Assembly (NCBI GenBank): GCA_964636325.1
Contig: CAZWRV010000066.1
Span: 1 to 34,222 of the forward strand
Length of the DNA stretch: 34,222 nt
DNA from: CAZWRV01 sp964636325
GTDB taxonomy: Bacteria > Verrucomicrobiota > Lentisphaeria > Victivallales > GWF2-50-93
Reading direction: 5' to 3'
Positions 17,329 to 25,400 of the stretch are shown here, one piece after another; the stretch's first letter is position 1; each line of letters opens with the position of its first letter. The notes under the pieces are model-generated. The model saw only the letters and a list, made by a program, of their open reading frames with translations, searched no databases and had not been told where the DNA came from. Both the position numbers and the translations under genes were made by a program.

Positions 17329-18750
17329 TTACTCCTTGAAGTTCGACGACGACTTGAACATTATTTCGTCGAGCATGAAAGCACGTTTTTTCCCCAGCGT
17401 TAAAACCTTCCCTCCGTCGGTCTCCCTGTAGTTCAAGTAGAACATAAGCCCTTCGATGGGGTTTATATACCTCCATTCGGAAGCCTTGCCCATCGACAAC
17501 GTCCAGGTTTTCTTCTTGGTGTCGACGGTCAACGTGATCTCCGGCTTGGTCTTCTTGGTGCTCTTGAACGTGAACCCCTTGGACGTCTGCGTCCAGGCTC
17601 CGGTGCTGGCGTCGAGGTCGAATGTAAATCCGTTCACAAGCAGCGCCGCGGAAAATATCGAAGCCGGATCCGAGCCCGTGTAGGCGCATTTGCTGATCTT
17701 GATCGAATCGGAGTTTTCGCGCGCGTTGTTCATGTTGAAGGAGAGCGACGCCCCCTTGTTCAGCACGTCGGTGAAGCTTGTGTCGAACGAATACCACCAC
17801 AACATCTGGAAATCCTCCCCTTCGTCCTTGAAGACGGCGCTGTAGTTCGTGTCCATTGCAATTCTGAAAGTCCCGTTGGGTCTGCCGCCGTCGGCGTTGC
17901 CCCAGCTGTTAAGCATGATCCAGTAATGTTTTGACGGATCCGGATCATCGTCGTTGTATCCCACGCATGCGACGGCGTGTCCGCCGCCGTCCTTGTCATA
18001 TGTGTGCCCCTGCGCGAAGTCGAGGTTGATTATCGCGGTTTCCGGCTGGTTTTTCCAGAAGTCGCCGAACGTTTTCCAGTCCTTCCCGGTGGCCAGAAAA
18101 TATGCGAACCAGACGGGCCTGTTGCCGTCGAGGACGCTTTTGATGTTGGCTATGGCCTGCTCCTTGGAGACCGACTCGCCGAAGGTGTCGATCGTGGCAA
18201 CGGCGATTTCAGAAATAGGATAGTTGGGGGTCGTATGAATCCAGGAGCTTTTGGTGTTGTTCTCGCCGTCGCCGTCCGTCCATGCGGCGTTCTCGTTGTT
18301 CCAGGGGATGTTGTAGCCGTTCATCTCGTAGAAATCCTTTGCCATCTGGGCGGTGCCGCCGGAGTTGAGGCCGGCACCGATCATCCATGCGTTGGAGGCG
18401 ATGAACTGGACGGAGAAACCGTTCTCAAGCCTGACGCCGCTTTTGACGTCCAGGTCTATCGACATGACGGCCTGGGTCGCCCAAGCCCAGCATGTGCCGG
18501 TGTCGCCCTGATCCCTCAGCGTAGCGCTGTAGTCGAAGTGCGGAAGCAGATCAAGCGCCCCCCTCTTGACGGACTTCAGCGGAACCGAATGCCTTGCGAA
18601 CTTCGCATCGGCCTCTTTCCACTTCTTCAACCCCTCCTGGTCGAACTTCATGTAGCCGAACTGCTGGTCTGCGGCCTCCGCCTTAAAGACGGCCGACAAC
18701 AGGAGGGCGGAAACCAAAACAAACATTTTCCGACCTAGAGACCTGCGCAT
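17329..18750 (-). CDS. Secreted papain-family (C1-like) cysteine peptidase
   Basis: A 473-residue protein with AAGGAGG four bases before the ATG and a signal peptide (KMFVLVSALLLSAVFKAEAA). The catalytic set of the papain superfamily is in order: Gln81 and Cys87 in RDQGDTGTCWAWATQAV, His258 in GGGHAVACVGYND, Asn281 in WIMLNSWGN. The short stretch between the signal and catalytic Cys is too small for a full inhibitory propeptide. Residues about 310-473 form an additional beta-rich domain (SLSFNMNN, AALLVNGFTFDLDASTGAW, KPEITLTVDTKKKTWTLSMG) that may bind substrate or anchor the protein. It is expected to act outside the cytoplasm, for example on surface proteins or glycopeptides. It is upstream of the tandem-DUF4159 gene on the same strand. 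All catalytic residues are intact. Confidence 0.88.
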   Translation of the reverse strand: MRRSLGRKMFVLVSALLLSAVFKAEAADQQFGYMKFDQEGLKKWKEADAKFARHSVPLKSVKRGALDLLPHFDYSATLRDQGDTGTCWAWATQAVMSIDLDVKSGVRLENGFSVQFIASNAWMIGAGLNSGGTAQMAKDFYEMNGYNIPWNNENAAWTDGDGENNTKSSWIHTTPNYPISEIAVATIDTFGESVSKEQAIANIKSVLDGNRPVWFAYFLATGKDWKTFGDFWKNQPETAIINLDFAQGHTYDKDGGGHAVACVGYNDDDPDPSKHYWIMLNSWGNADGGRPNGTFRIAMDTNYSAVFKDEGEDFQMLWWYSFDTSFTDVLNKGASLSFNMNNARENSDSIKISKCAYTGSDPASIFSAALLVNGFTFDLDASTGAWTQTSKGFTFKSTKKTKPEITLTVDTKKKTWTLSMGKASEWRYINPIEGLMFYLNYRETDGGKVLTLGKKRAFMLDEIMFKSSSNFKE

Positions 18751-18922
18751 AGATCCTCCTTATTGTTCGTGTTTGTATCAGAGCCAACTGCGTATATCCA
18801 AGAAGCTAGCATGTCAGTTGCAGAGTGCAAACACCATACCGACAGGGTATTTAGGATACTTTCTTAAAAACTTCTATCACAAAAGCGTGCATGTGTCTAT
18901 GGAATTCATTGAATTTTGGGTT

Positions 18923-18937
18923 GCGGGCAAAGCCCGC
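18923..18937. other. Short perfect hairpin in a gene-free stretch
   Basis: The 416-bp gap between the divergent protease and pseudopilin genes (18751-19166) is AT-rich with no credible gene. It holds GCGGGC-AAA-GCCCGC (18923-18937) without a T-run, so its role is unclear, and a promoter candidate near its right end. Confidence 0.3.
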
Positions 18938-19060
18938 CTTAGGATAATATGCGAATATCTTTTGTAAAGTTCAGATTTCCAGAACCGCTGCACTGATTTG
19001 CTTAAACGTCGGGAAATGCTATCGCGGACTTCCAGGACTGTGCGCCGGAAATCTCAAATA

Positions 19061-19089
19061 TTGTTTGATTTTCCACCGTTGCATAGAAT
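19061..19089 (+). promoter_or_regulatory. Candidate sigma-70 promoter for the pseudopilin at 19167
   Basis: TTGTTT (19061-19066) and TAGAAT (19084-19089) are separated by exactly 17 bases in an AT-rich tract, about 78 bp before the pseudopilin start codon. Confidence 0.45.
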
Positions 19090-19166
19090 ATTATCCCCTT
19101 TTTGTTTCTTCTATAAGATAACAATATTCCCGTCCGCGCTTGGAGGGAATTTAAATCGGGATTGAA

Positions 19167-19967
19167 ATGACAAATATGGACATTACCCGGAAATATGACC
19201 CGGCGGCCGCGGGAATCTGGAGTTTCACTCTTGTCGAACTCCTGGTGGTTCTTGCGATCATCGCAATTTTGACGACGATGGTCTTTCCTTCGCTGCACAA
19301 GGCGAGGGAGAAGGCCCGCGAAAGGATCTGCGCCAACAACCTGAAGCAGATAGGGACGGCCGCCTTCAGCTACAGCGATGAGAATTCCGGCTGCGTCCTG
19401 CCCGGCGATCTCGGCGACATCGGGGGCTACAGGAACTGGATCAACTACATGTACGGCAACATGATGCGCAGGCAGGAGATATTCCAGTGCCCGAGCTTCC
19501 AGGAGGACAACGAATATTTCGATCCCTACGGCGGGAATTCCGTAGTGGACATAACCAAGGCCTCCTACATCATGAACACGATACAGGGCGGAAACTGGGG
19601 CGGTGCGCTGGAAGTCGTGGACGCGGAGATTGACGAAATCGGTTCGTCCGGCTGGTGCAATAACGCCGCAAACCCTCTGAAGATACAGCAGGTCAGGAAG
19701 CCGGAGGCGGTCATCCATGTCCTAGATTTCATCAAGAAGCCTGACAACTATGGCGGGACTGCGAACGCCTGGTCAAGCGACGCCAACAGCCTGAAAAGCT
19801 GGCTCGAAACCGACCACGGACCGTATCCGATAATCTCCGGAACCGAATGCAGGGACGCCGGAAACCACCACAGCCTGGGTTTCAACACTGTGATGGGCGA
19901 TGTCCATGTGGAACTGATCAAAACCTCCGAGCCGCTCGCCTGGGCGGCGGTCGTATCCTACAAATAG
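19167..19967 (+). CDS. Orphan pseudopilin-like secreted protein
   Basis: A 266-residue protein. The leader of about 18 residues precedes WSFTLVELLVVLAIIAIL-TTMVFPSL, a prepilin signature with Glu at the fifth position after Phe (FTLVE). HKAREKARERICANNLKQIGTAAFSYSDE then follows, the standard post-helix segment. The C-terminal domain ends with NHHSLGFNTVMGDVHVELI, matching the H-Xn-DG-type element with GD replacing DG. The start is the ATG at 19167; a GGAGGG about 20 bases upstream is too far for a normal RBS and the closer GGGATTGAA is weak, so expression may be low. It stands alone: divergent from the protease gene and convergent with the DUF4838 gene. No assembly genes are nearby. A relic of the TATACTC repeat family begins two bases after its stop. 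Confidence 0.87.
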   Translation: MTNMDITRKYDPAAAGIWSFTLVELLVVLAIIAILTTMVFPSLHKAREKARERICANNLKQIGTAAFSYSDENSGCVLPGDLGDIGGYRNWINYMYGNMMRRQEIFQCPSFQEDNEYFDPYGGNSVVDITKASYIMNTIQGGNWGGALEVVDAEIDEIGSSGWCNNAANPLKIQQVRKPEAVIHVLDFIKKPDNYGGTANAWSSDANSLKSWLETDHGPYPIISGTECRDAGNHHSLGFNTVMGDVHVELIKTSEPLAWAAVVSYK

Positions 19968-19968
19968 A

Positions 19969-19997
19969 TATGCTCTTTTAGCGTGAAAATTTACATT
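19969..19997. repeat. Relic end of the TATACTC dispersed repeat
   Basis: This 29-base stretch matches the first 29 bases of the repeat copy at 31762 at 26 of 29 positions (shared core TTTAGCGTGAAAATT, then ACATT) and then diverges. It lies between the convergent stops of the pseudopilin and the DUF4838 gene. Confidence 0.6.
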
Positions 19998-20023
19998 ATA
20001 AAGTTTCTGGCAAAGTAAATGTC

Positions 20024-22006
20024 TTATGCCGGGACGATGTTTCCGGTGAACGGTATTTCCGCCTGCCGCATGGCCTGCTCCAGGACGCACTTGACCGTCC
20101 AGGTGTCGAGAACATGTTCCAGTTCCGGCAGTCGGAGATCGAGTTCGCGATTGAAGGATTCGTAAGCCGTAGAGGCTTCCTTGCCTCCTCTTATGATCTG
20201 GGAATGCAGCTTTGAAATCTCCGTGACATACCAGGCGTGGTGCTGGAGGATGCGCCCGTTGGCCGCAGTGACCGGATCGGATGAACGGCACAATTCATCG
20301 ATCTGCGGCTGGAATTTGCGGACCAGTCCGGGGATCTGTGCAAGCTTGCGGCGCTGCGCTAAGTCGGCTTTGGAGCCCTTCTTCTCCCCGCGCATGTAGG
20401 GCGGATCAAACAGACCGCTGATTTTTGCGAGATACTCTTTCACGGCCGGTCCGGCTTTCCCGAAACAGTCCTGAAAATAAGCAGAGCACAGTTCTGCGAA
20501 ATTCGCATTTCTATTCCAAAGCGCTGAGCCCAGGACGTGCATGGGCAGCCCGGTCGGGAAGCTTACGCGCTGGGCCTGGCAGCTGATGAAGCCCTGCATT
20601 CCCAGCTGTTCCAACGAGCAGGCGTCGGCGTGAATTACTTTCGACATCTGCATCTGCCCCGGGTCGCAGCACCAGTCGCGCCAGAGATGGTAGTCGAAGT
20701 CTACGCGGTCGTGTTGTGCCGGGAACGCGCGCCCCCAGCCGGCGAAAAGCTCAAGGTTCGCCTGCGGACTCGCCGGGAACTTAAGTTCGTTCAGCTTGAA
20801 GGCCATCGGCTTTTCCGGATCGCCCTGGCCCTTGGAGACGAACGGATGCGAATACGACCTGGTTATCGGCGCGAACATCAGGATGAAACGTGAGGGATTG
20901 CTGATCTTTTCATGCACCGGCGCCCAGAGCAGATCGACGTAGGCTAGAAAGACTATTTTTACAGTGAGCTTCTTTTCGGACAGGATTTTGTCTATCTCGT
21001 TGAGGATTTTGACATACAGATCGCCGGGCCGATCCTTGCGGCATCCGGGACACTCGCAGAAGTTGTTGGAGCCATCGGCAAGCCAGACGTGTATTACATC
21101 TACGTCGCGGTTTGCCGCGGCGTATTCTCCGACCGCTTTTGCCATGAGATTTCGGACTTTTGGGCTTGAATAGCAGAGCTGAGTGTTGAGCGGAATCCCG
21201 CCCCAGAGCTCGCGCTTGCCCTTTACCTCCGCAAAATATTTTTCCACGCCGGATGGAATTTCCTGGGCAGTGGCCTTCCATTCCAGTCCGGAAATGCCGA
21301 ACGGTTCGCATGTCCAGCCGTGTCCGACCATGTGGAGGCAAAGCCCCCTGGCAAGCGCGGCATCCATGGCCTTCCGATAGATTGCACTGGCGTCGTTCAC
21401 GGAAAAAGCTTTGCGCCCGGCCTCTTTCCGGTTTTCCACCGAATACCAGCGGTTGAAGAAGGTGTAGCTTGTGCGGAACTGCAGGAAATACGAGTTGAAG
21501 CCGCGCTTCGGCGCGTAATCTATCATGTTGAGGACATGCTCTCGGGAGCATGAGCCTTCGATGCAGATGCAGCGGTGGCGGCAGCTCGGATGCTCGTCAA
21601 TATGCACGGGCCTGCCAAAGGGGCTGCGTATGGAGGGGACACGTTCGCCGTCCCTGCCCGGCCTGAACCAGCGGCAGCCGAGTTCCTCCAGCCAGCGGTA
21701 TGCGGCGAACAGGACGCTGCGCTGGTTGTTTCCGGAGATGACTACACGGCTCATTCCGGCGTCGACGCGGATGTGATCGTCAAATATGTCATGACTGGAC
21801 TTGTCAACGGGCATGCCCAGATCCGAAAACGTGCCGACCCAGATCCCGGATCTGCCGACCGCCGTTGTCGAGATGGACATCTTTATGCTTTTCCCGGTCA
21901 TCTTCCTGAGATATTTCGCCAGCTCCATTGAGGCAAGGACGACCGCACGCCCGTTCCCTATTCGGCGTATTGTGATTGGAGCACGTTTAGAAGCTGTTGT
22001 CTTCAT
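20024..22006 (-). CDS. DUF4838-family protein (alpha-glucuronidase-like N-terminus)
   Basis: A 660-residue protein with GAGGGA just before the ATG at 22006. The N-terminal ~120 residues resemble the GH67/GH20-type N-terminal alpha/beta domain (ASMELAKYLRKMTGK, then SVLFAAYRWLEELGCRWFRPGRDGERVPS). The following region is DUF4838-like, with the hallmark HVWLADGSNNFCECPGCR at residues 306-323, where the clustered Cys could bind metal. A barrel-like region continues (FILMFAPITRSYSHPF, FDYHLWRDWC), and the C-terminal ~150 residues are helical. DUF4838 proteins are common in glycan-degrading PVC bacteria and Bacteroidetes and are thought to be glycoside hydrolase-like, but the reaction is not established. 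No signal peptide is visible, suggesting a cytosolic role on imported sugars. It follows the UroD-like gene across a 275-bp repeat. Confidence 0.8.
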   Translation of the reverse strand: MKTTASKRAPITIRRIGNGRAVVLASMELAKYLRKMTGKSIKMSISTTAVGRSGIWVGTFSDLGMPVDKSSHDIFDDHIRVDAGMSRVVISGNNQRSVLFAAYRWLEELGCRWFRPGRDGERVPSIRSPFGRPVHIDEHPSCRHRCICIEGSCSREHVLNMIDYAPKRGFNSYFLQFRTSYTFFNRWYSVENRKEAGRKAFSVNDASAIYRKAMDAALARGLCLHMVGHGWTCEPFGISGLEWKATAQEIPSGVEKYFAEVKGKRELWGGIPLNTQLCYSSPKVRNLMAKAVGEYAAANRDVDVIHVWLADGSNNFCECPGCRKDRPGDLYVKILNEIDKILSEKKLTVKIVFLAYVDLLWAPVHEKISNPSRFILMFAPITRSYSHPFVSKGQGDPEKPMAFKLNELKFPASPQANLELFAGWGRAFPAQHDRVDFDYHLWRDWCCDPGQMQMSKVIHADACSLEQLGMQGFISCQAQRVSFPTGLPMHVLGSALWNRNANFAELCSAYFQDCFGKAGPAVKEYLAKISGLFDPPYMRGEKKGSKADLAQRRKLAQIPGLVRKFQPQIDELCRSSDPVTAANGRILQHHAWYVTEISKLHSQIIRGGKEASTAYESFNRELDLRLPELEHVLDTWTVKCVLEQAMRQAEIPFTGNIVPA

Positions 22007-22061
22007 TATTCCCTCAGAGCCTTTTCAATGTCCTGATTATGCTTCCTCATCAAGTGATATT

Positions 22062-22336
22062 TATACTCCTTTAGGCTGAAAATAGCGCATTTTGATTGCG
22101 GAGATTTCGGGAATTGCTCCGTATTCTGAGAGGCCGCCGATACCGAGGTATCGAAGGCTCTCGAAGGGTGCGGAGCAAAACCGAAAGACCGCAACCGCCT
22201 TGCGGCGAGCATCTTTGGGCCGTATTTTTCCGTTCCTTCCTCGGACGACATTCATGTCGCCGCTCGGTCGGAACAAAAAAATCCAATCCCAAATCTTGCT
22301 CGTCAAAATGCCAATTTGCAGACCTAAATGAGTATA
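22062..22336 (-). repeat. Full-length copy of the TATACTC dispersed repeat (275 bp)
   Basis: The element is bounded by TATACTCCTTTAGG (22062-22075) and the inverted CTAAATGAGTATA (22324-22336). The inner sequences extend the imperfect terminal inverted repeats to about 50 bp (shared CATTTTGA, GATTT and GGGA blocks). Positions 22176-22310 are about 97% identical to 31787-31921, in opposite orientation. The interior has several local stems (GACAT-GA-ATGTC; CCGCAAGGCGG). Open frames run through both copies but differ downstream, so a coding function is unlikely. It occupies nearly the whole gap between the UroD-like stop and the DUF4838 start. It fits a MITE-like or structured-RNA repeat. Confidence 0.75.
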
Positions 22337-22344
22337 ACCATGCC

Positions 22345-23436
22345 TCAGACTCCGATTTGCTCCAGTTCGCGCAGAACGCCTTCGGCCTCGGTTTCATCGG
22401 AGCAGTTTATCCCCAGATATACACGGTCTTTGGCTATCTTGTCCAAGAGGGGTCTTACTTGCGACGGAGGACAATATGCAAGCACCTTTTTCCCGCCGTC
22501 CTGTATTTTCCGAAAGAGGTCGATCCAGTTGAGAGGATCTCCGAAATGGGGTTCGCCAAGCCTTGTGCCGGGAACCCATTGAATCAAGTCAAGCTCGGGG
22601 ATGCCGCAGAGCAGTTCCACATGTCTGATCTCATCCGGCCCGTCGAGATGGTAGATGCCATAGTCCAGATGCCTGTAGATGTCCGTCAGTTCGGGGACTA
22701 CAAAATCTTGGAACATCTCCGGCGAGATCATTGCGGACATGTCGCACTGGGAGGAGATCACACGCCCCGGCGCCCACACTCCCATCCAGTCCATTCCGCC
22801 GTCCTGGCGGGTTGCCAGCATTGAGTCGAACTCGTCGAAGGTCTGGCGAGACCATGGCATCATGCGGTCGCGCGCGGAAATTATAGCCTCCGGCTTCTCG
22901 ATCATCGCCTCGAGGGTAGGTTCCACGCCAAGGACGCCGACTATGACGTCCATCAAGGCCATGATGGCGCCGTTGTTCTGGACAAAGTAGCGCCCGTTGG
23001 AACGGTCCAGCGAAAGCTGCGTCATCCGCCGGACCGCCTGCCGCCAGCGGTTGGAGGGGTCGAAGCGGAGCGTCTGCAGTTCCTCCACGCTGCGGCAGAT
23101 TGGCTCGAACCAAGTGGTATCCTCCCGGAAAATGGGTTCCCCGCCGAAGTATGAGACGCAGAACATGGGGCCGAAGTAGACGAAGTGCGACGGGAACGCC
23201 TCCCCTCCCCAGAAGGTCCCTTCAATCTGCAGGTCGAGGTTGTTGAAGACGGTGCCGGGGTCAGTATACTTTTCCGGGGCTTTGCTTATCCATCCGCGGG
23301 AGGAGGCGCACTTTGCCCGGCGCGGCGCGGTGACCGAGGCAGGCACCCTGTCCAATGTTCCGCCCTGCCACCAGGCAGTCAGGCGCTCGCGCGCCTCCTT
23401 CCAATCCTTTTTGAGCACGGACATGCTGTCATTCAT
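22345..23436 (-). CDS. Uroporphyrinogen decarboxylase-family (UroD/MtaA-like) protein
   Basis: A 363-residue protein resembling the UroD superfamily as found in Lentisphaerota and Planctomycetes: an N-terminal KKDWKEARERLTAWWQGGTLDRVP segment, a central GGMDWMGVWAPGRVISSQCDMSAMISPEMFQDFVVPELTDI, then YGIYHLDGPDEIRHVELLCGIPELDLIQWVPG and a KVLAYCPPSQVRPLLDKI tail. The family includes the haem enzyme HemE and many corrinoid methyltransferases (MtaA/CmuA-like). The sequence lacks the HemE N-terminal arginine-rich substrate signature, so haem synthesis is not supported. A methyltransferase or a glycan-related role are both possible. The RBS (AAGGAAG) overlaps the last codons of queC, whose stop is four bases before the ATG, so the two are coupled. 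Reaction not assigned. Confidence 0.75.
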   Translation of the reverse strand: MNDSMSVLKKDWKEARERLTAWWQGGTLDRVPASVTAPRRAKCASSRGWISKAPEKYTDPGTVFNNLDLQIEGTFWGGEAFPSHFVYFGPMFCVSYFGGEPIFREDTTWFEPICRSVEELQTLRFDPSNRWRQAVRRMTQLSLDRSNGRYFVQNNGAIMALMDVIVGVLGVEPTLEAMIEKPEAIISARDRMMPWSRQTFDEFDSMLATRQDGGMDWMGVWAPGRVISSQCDMSAMISPEMFQDFVVPELTDIYRHLDYGIYHLDGPDEIRHVELLCGIPELDLIQWVPGTRLGEPHFGDPLNWIDLFRKIQDGGKKVLAYCPPSQVRPLLDKIAKDRVYLGINCSDETEAEGVLRELEQIGV

Positions 23437-23440
23437 GGAG

Positions 23441-24187
23441 TTACTTCCTTTTTGCTGTTTTACGCGGCGGCAGATGTTTCACCGCCGGATCACTTAATCC
23501 GGCTTCTCTGAAACCTTTTATCCGGATAAGGCAGCTGTCGCAGCTTCCGCATGCGAAGCCTTCCTCGTCGGGATCGTAGCAGCTGTGTGTCAGCGAATGA
23601 TCCAGGCCAAGTTCGTGACCCAGCTTGACTATTTCCGCCTTCGTCATCTTCTGGAGCGGGGCATGTATCTTGAACTGACCGCCTTCGTCCGCCGTCCTCG
23701 TCCCGATGTTGAAGCAGTTAAGCATCGCCTCGATGAATTCCGGACGGCAGTCCGGATAGCCGGAATAGTCCATGGAGTTCACCCCGATGAATATGTCGGT
23801 CGCGCCGATGCTTTCCGCCCATGATACCGCGAACGAGAGGAATATTATGTTCCTGGCCGGCACATAAGTGACTGGAATTTCGGCCCGCTTAGGCATCCTC
23901 CTGCTCTTGGGAACCTTGATGGCGCTGGAAGTGAGCGCGGAAGCTCCCCATTTCCGAAGGTCGAACTTGACGACATGGTGCATCTTGGCCTTCAGATGCC
24001 TCGCGACCCTCTTCGCGGCATGTATCTCAACCTTGTGCCGCTGGCCGTAGTCGAAGCTCAGCGCATAGCACTCGTAGCCCTTGGAGACGGCATAGGCCAG
24101 GCAGGTTGACGAATCCAAGCCCCCGCTGAGAAGCACGACCGCCTTAGGTGATTTGCTGGTAGAAATTTTGATAATATTTCCTTTCAA
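23441..24187 (-). CDS. queC: 7-cyano-7-deazaguanine synthase QueC
   Basis: A 248-residue enzyme that converts 7-carboxy-7-deazaguanine to preQ0 with ATP and ammonia, a step in queuosine tRNA-modification synthesis. The PP-loop SGGLDSST is at residues 21-28. The FDYGQRH segment and VPARNIIFLSFAVSWAESIGATDIFIGVNSMDYSGYPDCRPEF are diagnostic of QueC, and the zinc site has Cys203, Cys213, Cys216 and Cys219 (CYDPDEEGFACGSCDSC). Length and motifs are normal. The start is odd: there is no ATG, the first usable codon is TTG at 24187, and AAAGGA lies just downstream of it. That leaves an ATT or ATC start three to six bases further as an alternative; QueC proteins often begin only a few residues before VVLLSGG. 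No preQ1 riboswitch was recognised upstream. Other queuosine genes are not in the window. Confidence 0.95.
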   Translation of the reverse strand: MKGNIIKISTSKSPKAVVLLSGGLDSSTCLAYAVSKGYECYALSFDYGQRHKVEIHAAKRVARHLKAKMHHVVKFDLRKWGASALTSSAIKVPKSRRMPKRAEIPVTYVPARNIIFLSFAVSWAESIGATDIFIGVNSMDYSGYPDCRPEFIEAMLNCFNIGTRTADEGGQFKIHAPLQKMTKAEIVKLGHELGLDHSLTHSCYDPDEEGFACGSCDSCLIRIKGFREAGLSDPAVKHLPPRKTAKRK

Positions 24188-24356
24188 TTATACTTTCGCC
24201 ATATGCGCAGATCCTGCTTGTGACGTCAACAATGGTCTGCTTCCACAATAACAGCGGCCTGCACGGATCAAGGTTTCGTAAATATTCAGTGAACTACGCC
24301 CTTTACTCGACTTGGATAATATGATTCCCTGGAATCTCTTTTAAGCGTTATGAAGA

Positions 24357-25241
24357 TTACTCACCCGACGAGTGGAATAGGAAGGCCGGGGGCATCCTGT
24401 CGAGGTTGCGGCGGATGGTGTAGTAGAAGTTTACTACGCGGTCGCTTTCCGGGGGGATGAATCCGAGGAATACGGAGTCGGCGTCTTCGGATTCCGACTT
24501 GAATATCTTTCTGAACGGCTCTCCTGAGATGATGATCCTGATTTCGGCTTTGACATCGAGCTCTGCCAGCATGGCGGTGAGGTCTTTTTCAGTCTGCATC
24601 TTCTCATGATCGCTGTTCACCAGGCGCAGGATCCTGATGCCCTTGCCCTCCCATCCCCTGTTGGAGCAGAGGAGCTTTGCGAACTTGAGCATGAGCGCGC
24701 CGTTCTTCTGTCCGCGCCACCAGAGGTCGACGTGGTTTCCGGCCTGGTAGCCGTCGTCCCTGTGGATGCCGCTCATGTAGAGGACGCAGTTCATGCCGAG
24801 AAGGGAGACGGTGCCGATGTTGCGGACGAATCCTGCGGTCTTGTCGCCGTCCTTGGGCCATCCGAATATGACGGTGTTCGGCTTCATGGCTCCGAGGGAA
24901 TGAGCTTGCAGGAGGATTGGGATTTCGGATTCGAAGTTGCTGCCGACGACGACCTCCGGGAAGACCGGCAGCCTGTTTTCGGAGATCATGGCTTTTAACT
25001 TTGGAAGCTCTTCATGCCGGATTTTTCTTGCGGCCTCGGGGAAGCCGTTGACGAATTCCACCGCGGTCACGGTTCCGGTGCCGCCTTCAAGGAGGCAGGC
25101 CCATCTGAGCATGGATGCACGGGTGTGGGGGTTTCCTGTGAAGACCAGGATGTGCGGCCGCCAGGTCTTCTGCTCGATGGGATCTTCCGCGAGCCAGAGA
25201 AGCTCCTGCCGGACCTTGGAATGTAGATCATGTTCGGGCAT
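24357..25241 (-). CDS. Stand-alone SLC12-type C-terminal domain
   Basis: A 294-residue soluble protein that matches the cytosolic C-terminal half of SLC12-like (cation-chloride cotransporter / prokaryotic amino-acid permease) proteins. Markers are the opening RQELLWLAEDPIEQKTWRPHILVFTGNPHTRASMLRWACLL, MKPNTVIFGWP, the NHVDLWWRGQKNGALMLKFAKLL block (typical D-x-W-W near the end), RILRLVNSD, and a PPAFLFHSSGE tail. In full-length relatives this follows twelve membrane helices, which are absent here. The upstream frame is closed by a TAA five codons before the ATG, and the 159-bp gap holds no membrane-coding remnant. It is either a free-standing regulatory subunit acting in trans or a decayed gene. 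Reading frame and codon use look healthy. RBS weak (AAGAGA). Divergent from the TatD-like gene. Confidence 0.6.
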   Translation of the reverse strand: MPEHDLHSKVRQELLWLAEDPIEQKTWRPHILVFTGNPHTRASMLRWACLLEGGTGTVTAVEFVNGFPEAARKIRHEELPKLKAMISENRLPVFPEVVVGSNFESEIPILLQAHSLGAMKPNTVIFGWPKDGDKTAGFVRNIGTVSLLGMNCVLYMSGIHRDDGYQAGNHVDLWWRGQKNGALMLKFAKLLCSNRGWEGKGIRILRLVNSDHEKMQTEKDLTAMLAELDVKAEIRIIISGEPFRKIFKSESEDADSVFLGFIPPESDRVVNFYYTIRRNLDRMPPAFLFHSSGE

Positions 25242-25400
25242 GATCGCAGTCTCTTAGGTCAAAAGTTGTATACCCGTACGATAAGACCGGATATTGCGTT
25301 TTGACTTAGCATATACGTTAATTCCTAAGTTGCAAAACGTTATAAAGGATATTATTGAAAAAACCGTCTTGGGCGGCAAGCTTATAGGCGGCGAACCATT

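Noticed and set aside
18923..18937. GCGGGC-AAA-GCCCGC as a terminator
   Set aside because: No T-run follows on either strand, and it lies between divergent genes where a terminator is not needed.
22096..22824. A 242-codon plus-strand frame across the 275-bp repeat and UroD-like gene
   Set aside because: It is antisense to the UroD-like gene and the frames through the two repeat copies differ downstream, so coding is not supported.
22345..23436. HemE (haem biosynthesis)
   Set aside because: The N-terminal HemE substrate-binding signature is missing and no haem genes are nearby; only the UroD superfamily is supported.
24188..24356. Possible preQ1 riboswitch before queC
   Set aside because: The leader was read on the minus strand and shows no preQ1-I or II aptamer pattern.
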